A DNA stretch of 64,000 nt from Ktedonobacteria bacterium brp13 (GTDB lineage Bacteria > Chloroflexota > Ktedonobacteria > Ktedonobacterales > Ktedonobacteraceae): NCBI GenBank assembly GCA_015099395.1, contig AP024096.1, forward strand, positions 4,030,001 through 4,094,000, written 5' to 3'. Positions 48,664 to 57,108 of this stretch are shown here, in pieces (position 1 is the first letter of the stretch; the number at the start of each line of letters is the position of its first letter). The position numbers and the translations under genes were made by a program. A model generated the notes under the pieces. The model saw only the letters and a list, made by a program, of their open reading frames with translations, had not been told where the DNA came from and made no database searches.

Positions 48664-48720
48664 GATTTTTCCTTTCTTCTCAGCGAATAGCGATATATTG
48701 TGGTAAGATCTATTCTTCAT

Positions 48721-51700
48721 TTACTCGTATCTGAGAGCTTCCGCAGGTGAAACCTTTGAAGCTTGTTGCGCAGGCAAGACTGTACATATAAGCGTAATCA
48801 GGTATCCTCCTACTAGCAGGAGCGCCACCGGCTCCACAGGAAATGGGAAGTTTGGCGTGACCTCGCTGGCAACCTGGAAGACGATCCACCAGGCCAGAAG
48901 CGTCCCAATCAGCAAGCTTACCGTGATAACAAAGCTTGATTCCAGCAGGAACGAGCGGCGTACCAGCTGGCGCGAGAAACCAATCGCCCTCAACATACCA
49001 ATCTGCTGTCTCCGCTCGACCACCGCCCGGCTGGTAATAACTCCGATGGAGAAGGCTCCGAAAAGCAAGCCCAGCGCGAGGTAGATGGCCAAAAACTGTG
49101 TCAGAGCGGTTGTATACCCGTTCTGGCTGGCCGGCAACAGCGAGCTGACGACGATACCACGCATCCCGAGATTCAGCATCCGGCTGAGATCAGCGCTGGC
49201 CTGTGTGGTACTGACGCCCGGCTGCAACTGGAAGTAGAAGAACGTGAAGCGCTCATAGGGCTGTACATGAAAGGATTGCGCCGTTTTATTGGATACAAAG
49301 GCCGTCTGCCAGTGTGTGTTGATCGGTAATATTCCAATGACGGTCATGCGCAGCAATGGCGCATGCGGCGCTCTACTCTCTGGCACCTCGATCGAGAACG
49401 GCGTAAAGCCATTTGTACTGGGCAATCCCAGCCCACCCTGATACTTCAGCACAGCCAGCCGTGCATTGTCCCGAACAGCATCCCATACCTGCCGATCCGT
49501 ATCATACCCCCGGGCACGCGCGTACATGGGCAACGTCGTATTCGTAAGGAAGGCGTCATCGGCGACCAGAGGCGATGGGAAATCGACGGTATAGACGGGA
49601 TTCTTCCCGAGTAGCACGTGGATCATTGGCGCTCCGCCCCCACCAGTAGGATCACCGTGCGGATCGATCAGAGCGCGCATCATCGAGACGCTGGCGATGT
49701 CATGCCTGAGCGTCTGCGGTGTGTTCTGCAATTGGGTATAGAGCACACTGCGCTGCGGATCGTTCTGGGGCAGGATCGAGTCTATCTGCAATCCATCGAC
49801 TGTTAACTGGTAACCGCCCGTTGTATTATGGATATCTGTCTGCTGAATGGAACTCAGATTGTTGGTCACAACCAGCATAATCAGGAAGGTAATCATACTC
49901 AGCAATGAAACCGTCGTTATAGTGCGAAAGCGGAAAGTCAACGGATAGATCAAGCTGATACGACTGATTGGCACCATGCCTCGCAGATAGCGGAAGAACA
50001 GAGAGAGCAATTCAGCGACCAGATCAATATTGCTCATGACCAGCACGACAACACCGGCCAGAGTCAGCAGTAAACACATAATCACTTCGAGTGGCGATCC
50101 CCAGTGGATCGTCGCCAGCGATGAAAGATCGGAGGTAAACACAAACTCGAAGAGCGGCTTCCCCTGGAGATAGCCAGAGATCATCCAGCCCAGCCCGATC
50201 AGGCTAAAAAACAATCTTTCCAGCAGCAGGTCAAGGACCCCGAACCTGGGGAAAAGTGTCTTCGCAAGCAATCTAAGCAACCAGTTCGCGAGCAATCCAC
50301 CCCCGCCGATGAGCAGAGCTATACCAAGCACACGCATCCACGTTCCGGCATCCCCCTGCGCCGTTCCTTGCCGCCACAGGACTACTCCCAGCAACAAGAA
50401 CAGAGGACCACGCACAAACAGCTCCCAGAGTAGGCTACCGAGGTCGTCGCTGACGCGCGAGAACCGCCGTGAGGGGGTCTCGGGAATAAATTGCCCCACA
50501 GCATCACTAGGACGTGTAAAGACATCGGTCAGGAGCGTGAACAGGTGCACATGCCGCTCTGGCATATCAAGATCGCGAATGGCGGCAATGATATTCGCAC
50601 GACTGATCCACAGAGCGGTAATCAGCACCACACCCACCGTGGTAATGACACCCAGGCTCCATGAGATGAGCAGGCTTGGCCAACTCACCCACACGTGCAG
50701 TTGTAAGCCAGCACTTGAGAGTTCTCCCACAGATGGGAGATGAGAGAGCAAAAAGAGTTCGAGGGCTATCGAGCCGATGCCCAGCGGCAAACCCAGCGTA
50801 GCGGCGATGATTCCATAACCGCAACCTTCTATGAGCAGAGACTGCACCAGATGATGGCGTTGCAGGCCCACAGCGCGGCTCATGCCCAGTTCAGCTCGCC
50901 GCTCGGCCGCCAGTAACAAACATAACAGAGCCAGCAGCAGCATACCGGCACCAACCAATAGGGCAGTAAAGGCCGGAAGCAGGGTGTTAAATTGCCGTGC
51001 CGCCGGTGACACAATTATCTCGCCCTTCCCGGCGATGGGAGAGAATCCTCCTGTCTGGAGCACCACATCCGGCTTCAGAGGATGCACGATCGTCGCATCA
51101 AAAAAGGTTGGGACATGTCCCTGCGTATCAAAGTTCCCGTGCAAGAAGGTCCGTAGATAGTCTGTCACAGCATGGCCACGGCTATCATTTGGGCCGCTAT
51201 CGTTTAGCCCTCCAGGCCCGACATTTTTGATGCAGATTGCGTTTGGCACAAGGTTCTGATGATAGTATTGCTGAAACGACTGCTGCAACGTTGAGAAGGG
51301 AAGAATAATTTCTGGATAGGCTCCATTCCACGAGAGTTCTCCAGTGGTCAATGCCAGATCGGTCGAGAGGATCGCTTTCACTTTCGCAGTAATTACACCA
51401 TCATAGCCATAACGGCGGAGTTGAATCTGATCTCCTGCATGAATATCCATCCCGCTCACCGCTGAGTGGCTCACATACACTTCATCCGGACGCAAATCAG
51501 AGATATGCACCATCTGTCCCTGGCTATCAGTCAGAGGACCATAAACTCCGTCAAATTCGGGAGGGAGCGCGATAACAGACAGGTCGCTGGCCGAGAGTTG
51601 TGATCTTTCCGATACGGCCCATGCTCCATAGAGCGTAATGCTCGCTGTGGATACGGCCTGCACTTCTGGCATCTGCCGCAAATGTGTCACGGCTTGCGTC

Positions 51701-52014
51701 ACCTGATTCTGAGAGAAGGTGCCCGTCACCGACTCATCCACATTGCCAACTTTGGCCAGGCGATCCGTCTTCATCGAGTCGGCAAAGCTATCCTGTAAAC
51801 CGAAGGAGGCCGTGACAAAGGCCGTAGAAAGCACCAGTCCCAGCAGAATGATCAGCGTCTGGCTGGGGCGGCGCATAGTGTTACGTATCCCCATACGTAA
51901 TAATAGCGGGTTATTTAAGCCAAAGCCCACGATGATCAGCAGCACCCCCGCAGTTAATGCAACCAGCACCAGGGCAAGCATCGTCGGGCTCAGGCCAAAA
52001 AGTGTATCTTGCAT
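48721..52014 (-). CDS. ABC transporter permease A, double FtsX domain
   Basis: This gene encodes a 1097-residue membrane protein of the MacB/FtsX superfamily. ATG at 52014 has GAGGAAG about 5 nt upstream. Layout: membrane segments at ~10-32 and ~54-72, an outside region to ~345, a first FtsX core (AAERRAELGMSRAVGLQ), a central multi-span region, a second outside region of about 220 residues, and a C-terminal FtsX core (VVERRQQIGMLRAIGFSR). It is colinear with the 47991-44731 paralogue over its whole length. It lies 67 nt after the ATPase gene, and its stop is close to the start of the anchored partner gene. It presumably forms a heterodimer with the paralogue, or two alternative transporters share the ATPase. 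Confidence 0.93.
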   Translation of the reverse strand: MQDTLFGLSPTMLALVLVALTAGVLLIIVGFGLNNPLLLRMGIRNTMRRPSQTLIILLGLVLSTAFVTASFGLQDSFADSMKTDRLAKVGNVDESVTGTFSQNQVTQAVTHLRQMPEVQAVSTASITLYGAWAVSERSQLSASDLSVIALPPEFDGVYGPLTDSQGQMVHISDLRPDEVYVSHSAVSGMDIHAGDQIQLRRYGYDGVITAKVKAILSTDLALTTGELSWNGAYPEIILPFSTLQQSFQQYYHQNLVPNAICIKNVGPGGLNDSGPNDSRGHAVTDYLRTFLHGNFDTQGHVPTFFDATIVHPLKPDVVLQTGGFSPIAGKGEIIVSPAARQFNTLLPAFTALLVGAGMLLLALLCLLLAAERRAELGMSRAVGLQRHHLVQSLLIEGCGYGIIAATLGLPLGIGSIALELFLLSHLPSVGELSSAGLQLHVWVSWPSLLISWSLGVITTVGVVLITALWISRANIIAAIRDLDMPERHVHLFTLLTDVFTRPSDAVGQFIPETPSRRFSRVSDDLGSLLWELFVRGPLFLLLGVVLWRQGTAQGDAGTWMRVLGIALLIGGGGLLANWLLRLLAKTLFPRFGVLDLLLERLFFSLIGLGWMISGYLQGKPLFEFVFTSDLSSLATIHWGSPLEVIMCLLLTLAGVVVLVMSNIDLVAELLSLFFRYLRGMVPISRISLIYPLTFRFRTITTVSLLSMITFLIMLVVTNNLSSIQQTDIHNTTGGYQLTVDGLQIDSILPQNDPQRSVLYTQLQNTPQTLRHDIASVSMMRALIDPHGDPTGGGGAPMIHVLLGKNPVYTVDFPSPLVADDAFLTNTTLPMYARARGYDTDRQVWDAVRDNARLAVLKYQGGLGLPSTNGFTPFSIEVPESRAPHAPLLRMTVIGILPINTHWQTAFVSNKTAQSFHVQPYERFTFFYFQLQPGVSTTQASADLSRMLNLGMRGIVVSSLLPASQNGYTTALTQFLAIYLALGLLFGAFSIGVITSRAVVERRQQIGMLRAIGFSRQLVRRSFLLESSFVITVSLLIGTLLAWWIVFQVASEVTPNFPFPVEPVALLLVGGYLITLICTVLPAQQASKVSPAEALRYE

Positions 52015-52081
52015 CGTCTTCCTCGCTCATTTTCTCCTCAAACATCGTGCAGAGACCTCCAGGAGAATTATTGGTCAACTT

Positions 52082-52855
52082 TCAGGCTGTAAATCCTTGT
52101 GTTGATGATTGCAATTGCAGGTCTTCCGTGGAGAGATCTTCCTCGATGTTTCCATCGCTCATCGTAATCAGGCGCTGCGCCTGTCTGGCTACATCGATGG
52201 CGTGCGTCACCCAGACAAAGGTCAACCCATGCTCTCTGTTCAGTCGCAGCATAAGGTCGATAATCTCCTGGCTGGTCTTGCTGTCGAGCGCTCCGGTCGG
52301 CTCATCCGCCCAGACGATTGAAGGGACCGTGGCCAGAGCACGGGCAATCGCAAAGCGTTGTCGCTGCCCACCACTCATCTCGGCTGGACGATGCCGGGCC
52401 CAGTTGGTCAGTCCCACTTGCTCGATACTGGCCCAGGCACGCTGACGGGCATCCTTCGGGCGCACCCCGCTAACCAGAAGGGGCAACTCAACATTCTCCA
52501 GGCCGGTCAGCACCGGGAGCAGATTATACGTCTGGAAGACAAAGCCCATTTCTCGCGCACGAAATGAGGTCAATTCCTTATCGGAGAGACCGCGTATATC
52601 CTGACCGGCGATCCTGACTGTTCCGGAGGTAATGCCATCAAGACCGCTCAGGCAGTTCAGCAAGGTGGTTTTACCGCATCCACTCGGCCCCATGATCGCC
52701 ACGACCTCACCCTGCTGGATATGCAGGTCTATACCTTTGAGAGCTTGAACTTTTATTTTCCCCGTATCGTATTCCTTATACAAAGAGATCGCTTCAATAA
52801 TGGTAGGTTTCTTTTCTTTTTCAAAATTTCTATTATTGGGAAGGGGTTGTTCCAT
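52082..52855 (-). CDS. ABC transporter ATP-binding protein (LolD/MacB type)
   Basis: This gene encodes a 257-residue ATPase that powers the FtsX-type permeases downstream. Walker A is GPSGCGKTT at residues 56-64, the Q-loop Gln is at 108 (FVFQTYNLLP), the signature MSGGQRQR is at 160-167, Walker B IVWADE is at 180-185, and the H-loop is WVTH near 216. Length and motifs fit the LolD/MacB/FtsE group, which always works with FtsX-like permeases. It is the first gene of the exporter operon, read divergently from the two-component genes, with a 236-bp shared regulatory region. AGGAG lies upstream of ATG 52855 with a rather long spacer. Confidence 0.96.
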   Translation of the reverse strand: MEQPLPNNRNFEKEKKPTIIEAISLYKEYDTGKIKVQALKGIDLHIQQGEVVAIMGPSGCGKTTLLNCLSGLDGITSGTVRIAGQDIRGLSDKELTSFRAREMGFVFQTYNLLPVLTGLENVELPLLVSGVRPKDARQRAWASIEQVGLTNWARHRPAEMSGGQRQRFAIARALATVPSIVWADEPTGALDSKTSQEIIDLMLRLNREHGLTFVWVTHAIDVARQAQRLITMSDGNIEEDLSTEDLQLQSSTQGFTA

Positions 52856-52883
52856 TTTGGCTGTAAGCTCCTTTCGACATCTC

Positions 52884-52911
52884 TTTATCTTTTCTTCATT
52901 AGTATAGTCAA
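52884..52911 (-). promoter_or_regulatory. Candidate sigma70 promoter of the exporter operon
   Basis: On the minus strand TTGACT (52911-52906) is followed after 16 nt by GATAAA (52889-52884). A start near 52877 would give a leader of about 20 nt carrying the AGGAG site of the ATPase gene. The -35 box lies inside one arm of an inverted repeat. Confidence 0.45.
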
Positions 52912-52962
52912 CACTTGCCTGAAGCGTTATCCGTTATTCTCGCTATGAGATATTGACTATAC
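52902..52962. promoter_or_regulatory. 10-bp inverted repeat in the divergent control region
   Basis: GTATAGTCAA (52902-52911) and TTGACTATAC (52953-52962) are perfect inverted copies 41 bp apart, in the 236-bp region between the divergent exporter and two-component operons. Each arm contains a TTGACT -35-like hexamer pointing outward. It may be a pair of promoters, a regulator-binding site, or both. Confidence 0.55.
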
Positions 52963-53005
52963 AGAATTACCTAGGTGATTTTGCTGGTGCAGCACTATAG
53001 AAAAA

Positions 53006-53014
53006 TGGTATAAT
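53006..53014 (+). promoter_or_regulatory. Candidate extended -10 promoter of the two-component operon
   Basis: TGGTATAAT is a perfect extended -10 element (TGnTATAAT). No good -35 lies at the right distance, as is common for extended -10 promoters. Transcription would start near 53021, about 70 nt before the kinase ATG. Confidence 0.5.
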
Positions 53015-53091
53015 GAGGCAAGAATAAATAGACCAATGCATGACAAGAATAGCAGGGAACAGACCTCTTTGAGATAGAGAAGGAAGAACCA

Positions 53092-54387
53092 ATGAGCTAT
53101 CGTCAGACTATCCACCCCTTGCGCTGGTTACTCCTCTTATGGGTAAGCCTGGTTTACCTGGAGACGCTGCTGTCTCTCTATGGAAGCGGCACCAAAGTGG
53201 GTACGCCGCCAGCTCAGTGCAGCTTCCATCTCATCCCGATTGTGTCTTCCTGCCCTTTATCGGGGTCGCTGTCCTTTATCGTGCCCCTGGCAGTCTGCTC
53301 TCTGCTGATGTTGCTCTATGGCACTCTGCTCTGGGCTAGCCTGGCAGCAAAGATCGCTCCGCGCCTCCTGTGGTTCTACTTCCTGGTGCAGGGAGGATTG
53401 ATCTTCTGCATCGGCCTGCTCATACATGAGGGGAGCGTCGTGCTCAGTCTCTATCTCTCACTGACGCTGGGGGCTCTGGTCCTGTTGCCGCGCGCCCAGC
53501 ATACTATCATTGTGGCAGCAGGCTCGCTCGTTCTTTTCATTGTCAGCAGTCTCCTGAGCATCAATCTAGAGTCCTCTCAGGATTACTGGAACGCTTTCCT
53601 GCTCATCCCTATACTCGACTATAGCGCGCTCATTCTTTTTGTGATCGGCTATATTGTCTTGCATGTGCAGCAGAGACGAGCGCACGCGGATTTAGAGGCG
53701 GCCCATGTGCAGTTGGAGGCAACACACACCAGGTTACAGGCATCGATGCAGGAGATAGAGAAACTCACGCTGCTCAATGAACGTCAGCGCCTGGCGCGCG
53801 AATTGCATGATACACTGGCCCAGGATGTCGCAGGTCTGATCATGCAACTGGAGGCCGCCAATGCGCAACTGGCTCAGCAGCATCTTCCCCTGGCTCAGAA
53901 TATCTTGCAGCACGCGATGAGTAGCGCACGCACAACACTGGCAACCGCCCGCACCGCGATCGATAATCTGCGCACAATGACATCGCTACAGGACTTCCAG
54001 GCTGCCATACAGGATGAGGTTGACCGTTTCCAGCACATGACCGGGCTGGTCTGCCACGTTGAGCAGGCCTTACCAGACGGCATTTCGCCTACGCTGTATG
54101 AATCCATTTTTCGTACTATTCGTGAGGGGCTGGCAAACGTGGCCAAACACGCTCAGTCTCGGCAGGTGTGGATACGGATGCTTTCGCTGGAGCAGTCGCT
54201 CATAATTGAAGTACAGGATGATGGGATTGGCTTCGAGCCCGCTTCGGTCTCTACTCCCGGACATTATGGGCTGATCGGCCTGCGAGAGCGTGCGCTGCTG
54301 ACAGGCGGCAAGCTGGAGGTGCTCAGCGCCCCTACAGGCAGAACGACGATACGCCTTTCCATTCCCAATATCTATGGAGGTTGCTGA
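53092..54387 (+). CDS. Sensor histidine kinase, NarL/DesK-type (HisKA_3)
   Basis: This gene encodes a 431-residue membrane sensor kinase. The N-terminal ~195 residues are hydrophobic, with about six membrane segments and a short loop containing two Cys. A coiled-coil linker follows (~195-230), then the HisKA_3 dimerisation box RQRLARELHDT with His239 as phospho-acceptor. The HATPase domain has an N-box (NVAKHAQ ~349), DDGIGFEP (~377) and GLIGLRERA (~394). An AAGGAAG site precedes ATG 53092. Its stop overlaps the start of the response regulator by one base (TGATG), so the pair is co-translated. It lies between exporter and halogenase genes and probably controls this cluster, perhaps sensing the product or envelope stress (inference). 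Confidence 0.95.
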   Translation: MSYRQTIHPLRWLLLLWVSLVYLETLLSLYGSGTKVGTPPAQCSFHLIPIVSSCPLSGSLSFIVPLAVCSLLMLLYGTLLWASLAAKIAPRLLWFYFLVQGGLIFCIGLLIHEGSVVLSLYLSLTLGALVLLPRAQHTIIVAAGSLVLFIVSSLLSINLESSQDYWNAFLLIPILDYSALILFVIGYIVLHVQQRRAHADLEAAHVQLEATHTRLQASMQEIEKLTLLNERQRLARELHDTLAQDVAGLIMQLEAANAQLAQQHLPLAQNILQHAMSSARTTLATARTAIDNLRTMTSLQDFQAAIQDEVDRFQHMTGLVCHVEQALPDGISPTLYESIFRTIREGLANVAKHAQSRQVWIRMLSLEQSLIIEVQDDGIGFEPASVSTPGHYGLIGLRERALLTGGKLEVLSAPTGRTTIRLSIPNIYGGC

Positions 54388-55052
54388 TGAGCGATGTTAT
54401 TCGCATTATGCTCGCTGATGATCATCTCGTCGTTCGCACAGGGCTCCGGCTGATGCTGGCGGCGGACGAAAGCTTCACGCTGGTGGGAGAGGCTACCAAT
54501 GGAGTGATGGCCATTGAACTCGCCGAGAAGCTACAACCCGATGTGATACTGATGGATTTACGCATGCCAGAGATGGATGGGATCGAGGCGATTAAACAGA
54601 TCTGCAAGCGCTGGCCGCAGATTGCGGTGGTCATCCTGACCACGTACAACGAGGATAATCTTATGATTCGTGCCCTTCAGGCCGGTGCCTGTGGCTACCT
54701 GCTCAAAGATTGCACGCTGGATACATTATTAAGCACATTGCGTCGCGCCTCGCAGGGTGAAATGTTGCTCCCACCCGAAATCATGGCGCGCATCCTTGCT
54801 CATGCGTCACAGGCCATAGCTCCCCCTCCCGTCGCACGCAGTTCTCTTGATCTGACCGAGCGCGAGCGGGAAGTTTTAGCGGGAGTCGCTCAGGGAGAAC
54901 GCAGCAAAGAGATCGCCGCCCGCCTGGGCATCAGCGAACGGACGGTGGGCACGTACCTGGGTAGCATCTTCTCGAAGCTTGGCGTCGATTCGCGCGCCTC
55001 CGCCGTCGCCGTTGCCATCAAGCGGGGCCTCCTCCCCAGACTCGATCGATGA
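54387..55052 (+). CDS. Response regulator, NarL/LuxR family
   Basis: This gene encodes a 221-residue DNA-binding response regulator. The start is ATG 54387, preceded by GGAGG at 54376-54380 (6-nt spacing); an upstream in-frame TTG at 54381 is less likely. The receiver domain has the acidic pair Asp11/Asp12, phospho-acceptor Asp57 (VILMDLRMP), a Thr in VVILTTYN and a Lys in GYLLKD. The C-terminal LuxR helix-turn-helix starts LTEREREVLAGVAQG and continues SKEIAARLGISERTV. It is the cognate partner of the kinase just upstream. The inverted repeat in the divergent promoter region (52902-52962) is a candidate target. Confidence 0.96.
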   Translation: MSDVIRIMLADDHLVVRTGLRLMLAADESFTLVGEATNGVMAIELAEKLQPDVILMDLRMPEMDGIEAIKQICKRWPQIAVVILTTYNEDNLMIRALQAGACGYLLKDCTLDTLLSTLRRASQGEMLLPPEIMARILAHASQAIAPPPVARSSLDLTEREREVLAGVAQGERSKEIAARLGISERTVGTYLGSIFSKLGVDSRASAVAVAIKRGLLPRLDR

Positions 55053-55064
55053 TGACACAGATAG

Positions 55065-55087
55065 ACAAAAACTCCCGTGAGGGAGTT
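55065..55087 (-). terminator. Small intrinsic terminator between convergent operons
   Basis: On the minus strand AACTCCC-TCAC-GGGAGTT is followed by TTT, giving five T in a row with the stem end. It would stop the starter NRPS/halogenase transcript. It also lies 18 nt after the response regulator stop on the other strand, where no T-run follows, so it may act weakly in both directions. Confidence 0.5.
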
Positions 55088-55113
55088 CGAGGTATCGATG
55101 CCAGTCTAACAAG

Positions 55114-55270
55114 GCGTTTGCCTCCCATCGTATAGGGAAGCTGATCTCCCGTGACGGCTTCGCGCCTGCGGCGCTCTGCGCGAAAATTGCACCAACATAT
55201 AAAAGATGCGCGAGCGCCGCTGGTGCGAAACGTCAGGTTGAGCGAAGGCGGAAGGCATGGGAAACAAACA
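55114..55270 (-). repeat. MITE-like element, copy 2
   Basis: This stretch of about 157 bp is bounded by GCGTTTGCCTCCCA and TGGGAAACAAAC. On the minus strand it reads like copy 1 at 43321-43452, including CCTGACGTTTCGC and GCGCCGCAGGCGCGA, but it is about 25 bp longer in the middle. It lies between the convergent response regulator and halogenase genes. Confidence 0.65.
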
Positions 55271-55349
55271 CATTCTAAAGGATATGCTGCTCGTTGGTGT
55301 TGGAGCGAAAAGGCAAAAGGATATGCTGATTCCAGCAAAAAAGGGCGGA

Positions 55350-57095
55350 CTATTTTGCCATCACCCGGTCATTGACAAGATCCGCCAGTTCGGTCATACC
55401 AAACATAGAGGCGAATTCAGCGATCTTGAGTGTACGCGGCTGGGAGGTGGGCACGAAGAGCTTATCCGCTTTCCAGCGCTTCGGGTCGAGCCCTACTCCC
55501 CACGCATTCAGCCAGAGCGGAGAGGGGAGTTGAGACAGTTTGTCTGGCATGGTATCGGCAACGGCCATCAGGAAAATGATCTGCGCCATCTCTTCTATAT
55601 ACACAAGGGTCTTTTGATGATCCTCAAGCAACTCTTCCACACTTTTACCAGAACGGAAATTGCGATGGTAGAGATCCAGCATGCCCGGTACAGCAAAGTA
55701 GTTCACAAACCCATAGGTGTACTTCTTGCTCGTCATCCTGGACCACGCCTTGAACAGTTTCTCCATACGCAGGGTGAGCACGAAGAGGCGTGAGAGGATG
55801 GGTTGCAGCGCCTGGTTCTTTTGATCGTCGAGGTAAATGTGGTTAAAGCGCGCCGACGCGTTCAGGGAGAAACCACGCATGATATCCCAGACCAGCTTCA
55901 CACCGCAGACCAGCCCATCTCCATAATAGGCGTAGGCCGGCTGGGTAATCCACGCAGTCCCATTGTGAAAGGCAAGGAAGGTTTCACTAAAAGCATCAGC
56001 CACGCCTGCATTAAACTGGTTCGCTCGATCTCGTTTGATCATTTCGGTAATCAGAGTATTGCCAAAACCTGCCTGATCGATCCCCGGAGAGAGGAAGGGA
56101 TCAGAGAACACGGCGGCGTCTCCGGTACAGGCCCAACGATCTTTAGAGTAAACCTGCCTGGCATTATAACTATAGTGGCGCAAACATTGGAAATCTACCG
56201 GGTCAAGGTCGTGGATGCACTCCCACAATACCGGCTCGTGTTTGTGAAGCCACTGGATGGCTCGCTCATAGGTATTAAACTCATGGAAGGGGAAAAAATC
56301 TTCGCGTACAACGATGCCGATGCTCGTATGACCTGAGGCCAGGGGTATCAACCAGACCCAGCGTCCATTATCCATCAGGTGATTTGTTGAATAATAGCGG
56401 TTGTTACCTTCGACGCGGCTATGCCATTCGGTCTCGCTCTGCGGCACCAGATCGGTCACGTCGATACGACCTTTTAGCCGGAACCACGAGGAGCTGTACA
56501 GCTCATTATGCGGCTCCGCAATATTTAACTTGCGCTGGATAAAACGTCGACGTCCCATTGCATCAATCACCCAGCGACATTTAATGGTATAGCGCTGATT
56601 GGTCCCTTTCTGGAAGATGCACACCTCGTGCAGTTCACCGTCCTCGCCCAATTGAATATCTTCAACCTTGCTCTCTTCCAGCATCTGAATACCCATCTCA
56701 CGATTCAGCCGCTTCACATCTTTTTCTAGCAGAGCGCGATCCAGTTGATACGAATTAAGCGGGGAGGCATGCCCCGTGCCCAATTCGGGGCGCTCATGCA
56801 GCGGCATATGTCCGTTTCCAAAGAAGAAGCGAAAGCCCCATTTATGATAATGGGTCGCTTCAAGGTAGTCGCGCAAGCCCACCACATTGGCCAGATAATT
56901 GGCGGAGATCTCAACGGTTGACTCTCCTACCTGAATGGCTCCTGTGCGACTCTTATCACCCAATCCCTCGATAAGCAACAATGAAGCATCCGGAATCTCT
57001 CGCGTAATCTGCCGGGCAAGGGTCAGACCCGCGATGCCGGCACCACAAATGACAACATCATACTCATCTTTTACAGTATTGACAGTAGGCACCAC
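55350..57095 (-). CDS. FAD-dependent halogenase-like enzyme
   Basis: This gene encodes a 581-residue flavoprotein. I place the start at GTG 57095 because a near-perfect AAAGGAGG site sits 7 nt upstream and overlaps the stop region of the starter NRPS; an ATG at 57122 has no such site. It has an N-terminal Rossmann motif GAGIAG (residues 18-23), a VGES segment (~56-59), a halogenase-type WVWLIP motif (WxWxIP, ~244-249) and a C-terminal flavin motif around GDAAVFSDPFLSPGIDQ. This pattern fits FAD-dependent halogenases acting on aromatic or carrier-bound substrates. The residue aligned with the catalytic Lys of tryptophan halogenases (10 places after the V of VGE) appears to be Asn66, so halogenation is not certain. 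Possible substrates are the aromatic residues predicted in the peptide. A flavin hydroxylase is the main alternative. Confidence 0.8.
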   Translation of the reverse strand: MVPTVNTVKDEYDVVICGAGIAGLTLARQITREIPDASLLLIEGLGDKSRTGAIQVGESTVEISANYLANVVGLRDYLEATHYHKWGFRFFFGNGHMPLHERPELGTGHASPLNSYQLDRALLEKDVKRLNREMGIQMLEESKVEDIQLGEDGELHEVCIFQKGTNQRYTIKCRWVIDAMGRRRFIQRKLNIAEPHNELYSSSWFRLKGRIDVTDLVPQSETEWHSRVEGNNRYYSTNHLMDNGRWVWLIPLASGHTSIGIVVREDFFPFHEFNTYERAIQWLHKHEPVLWECIHDLDPVDFQCLRHYSYNARQVYSKDRWACTGDAAVFSDPFLSPGIDQAGFGNTLITEMIKRDRANQFNAGVADAFSETFLAFHNGTAWITQPAYAYYGDGLVCGVKLVWDIMRGFSLNASARFNHIYLDDQKNQALQPILSRLFVLTLRMEKLFKAWSRMTSKKYTYGFVNYFAVPGMLDLYHRNFRSGKSVEELLEDHQKTLVYIEEMAQIIFLMAVADTMPDKLSQLPSPLWLNAWGVGLDPKRWKADKLFVPTSQPRTLKIAEFASMFGMTELADLVNDRVMAK

Positions 57096-57102
57096 AATAA
57101 TT

Positions 57103-57108
57103 CCTCCT
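57103..57108 (-). promoter_or_regulatory. Ribosome binding site deciding the GTG start of the halogenase
   Basis: AGGAGG on the minus strand lies 7 nt before GTG 57095 and directly after the TAA of the starter NRPS (57111-57109). This favours tight translational coupling and a start 27 nt downstream of the longest possible one. Confidence 0.75.

Noticed and set aside
48664..48720. Upstream ATG for anchored protein A
   Set aside because: It directly abuts the permease stop without a ribosome site, while ATG 48663 has AAGGAA at good spacing.
55325..55349. Hairpin GCTG-GAAT-CAGC just after the halogenase stop
   Set aside because: The 4-bp stem is too short to call a terminator.
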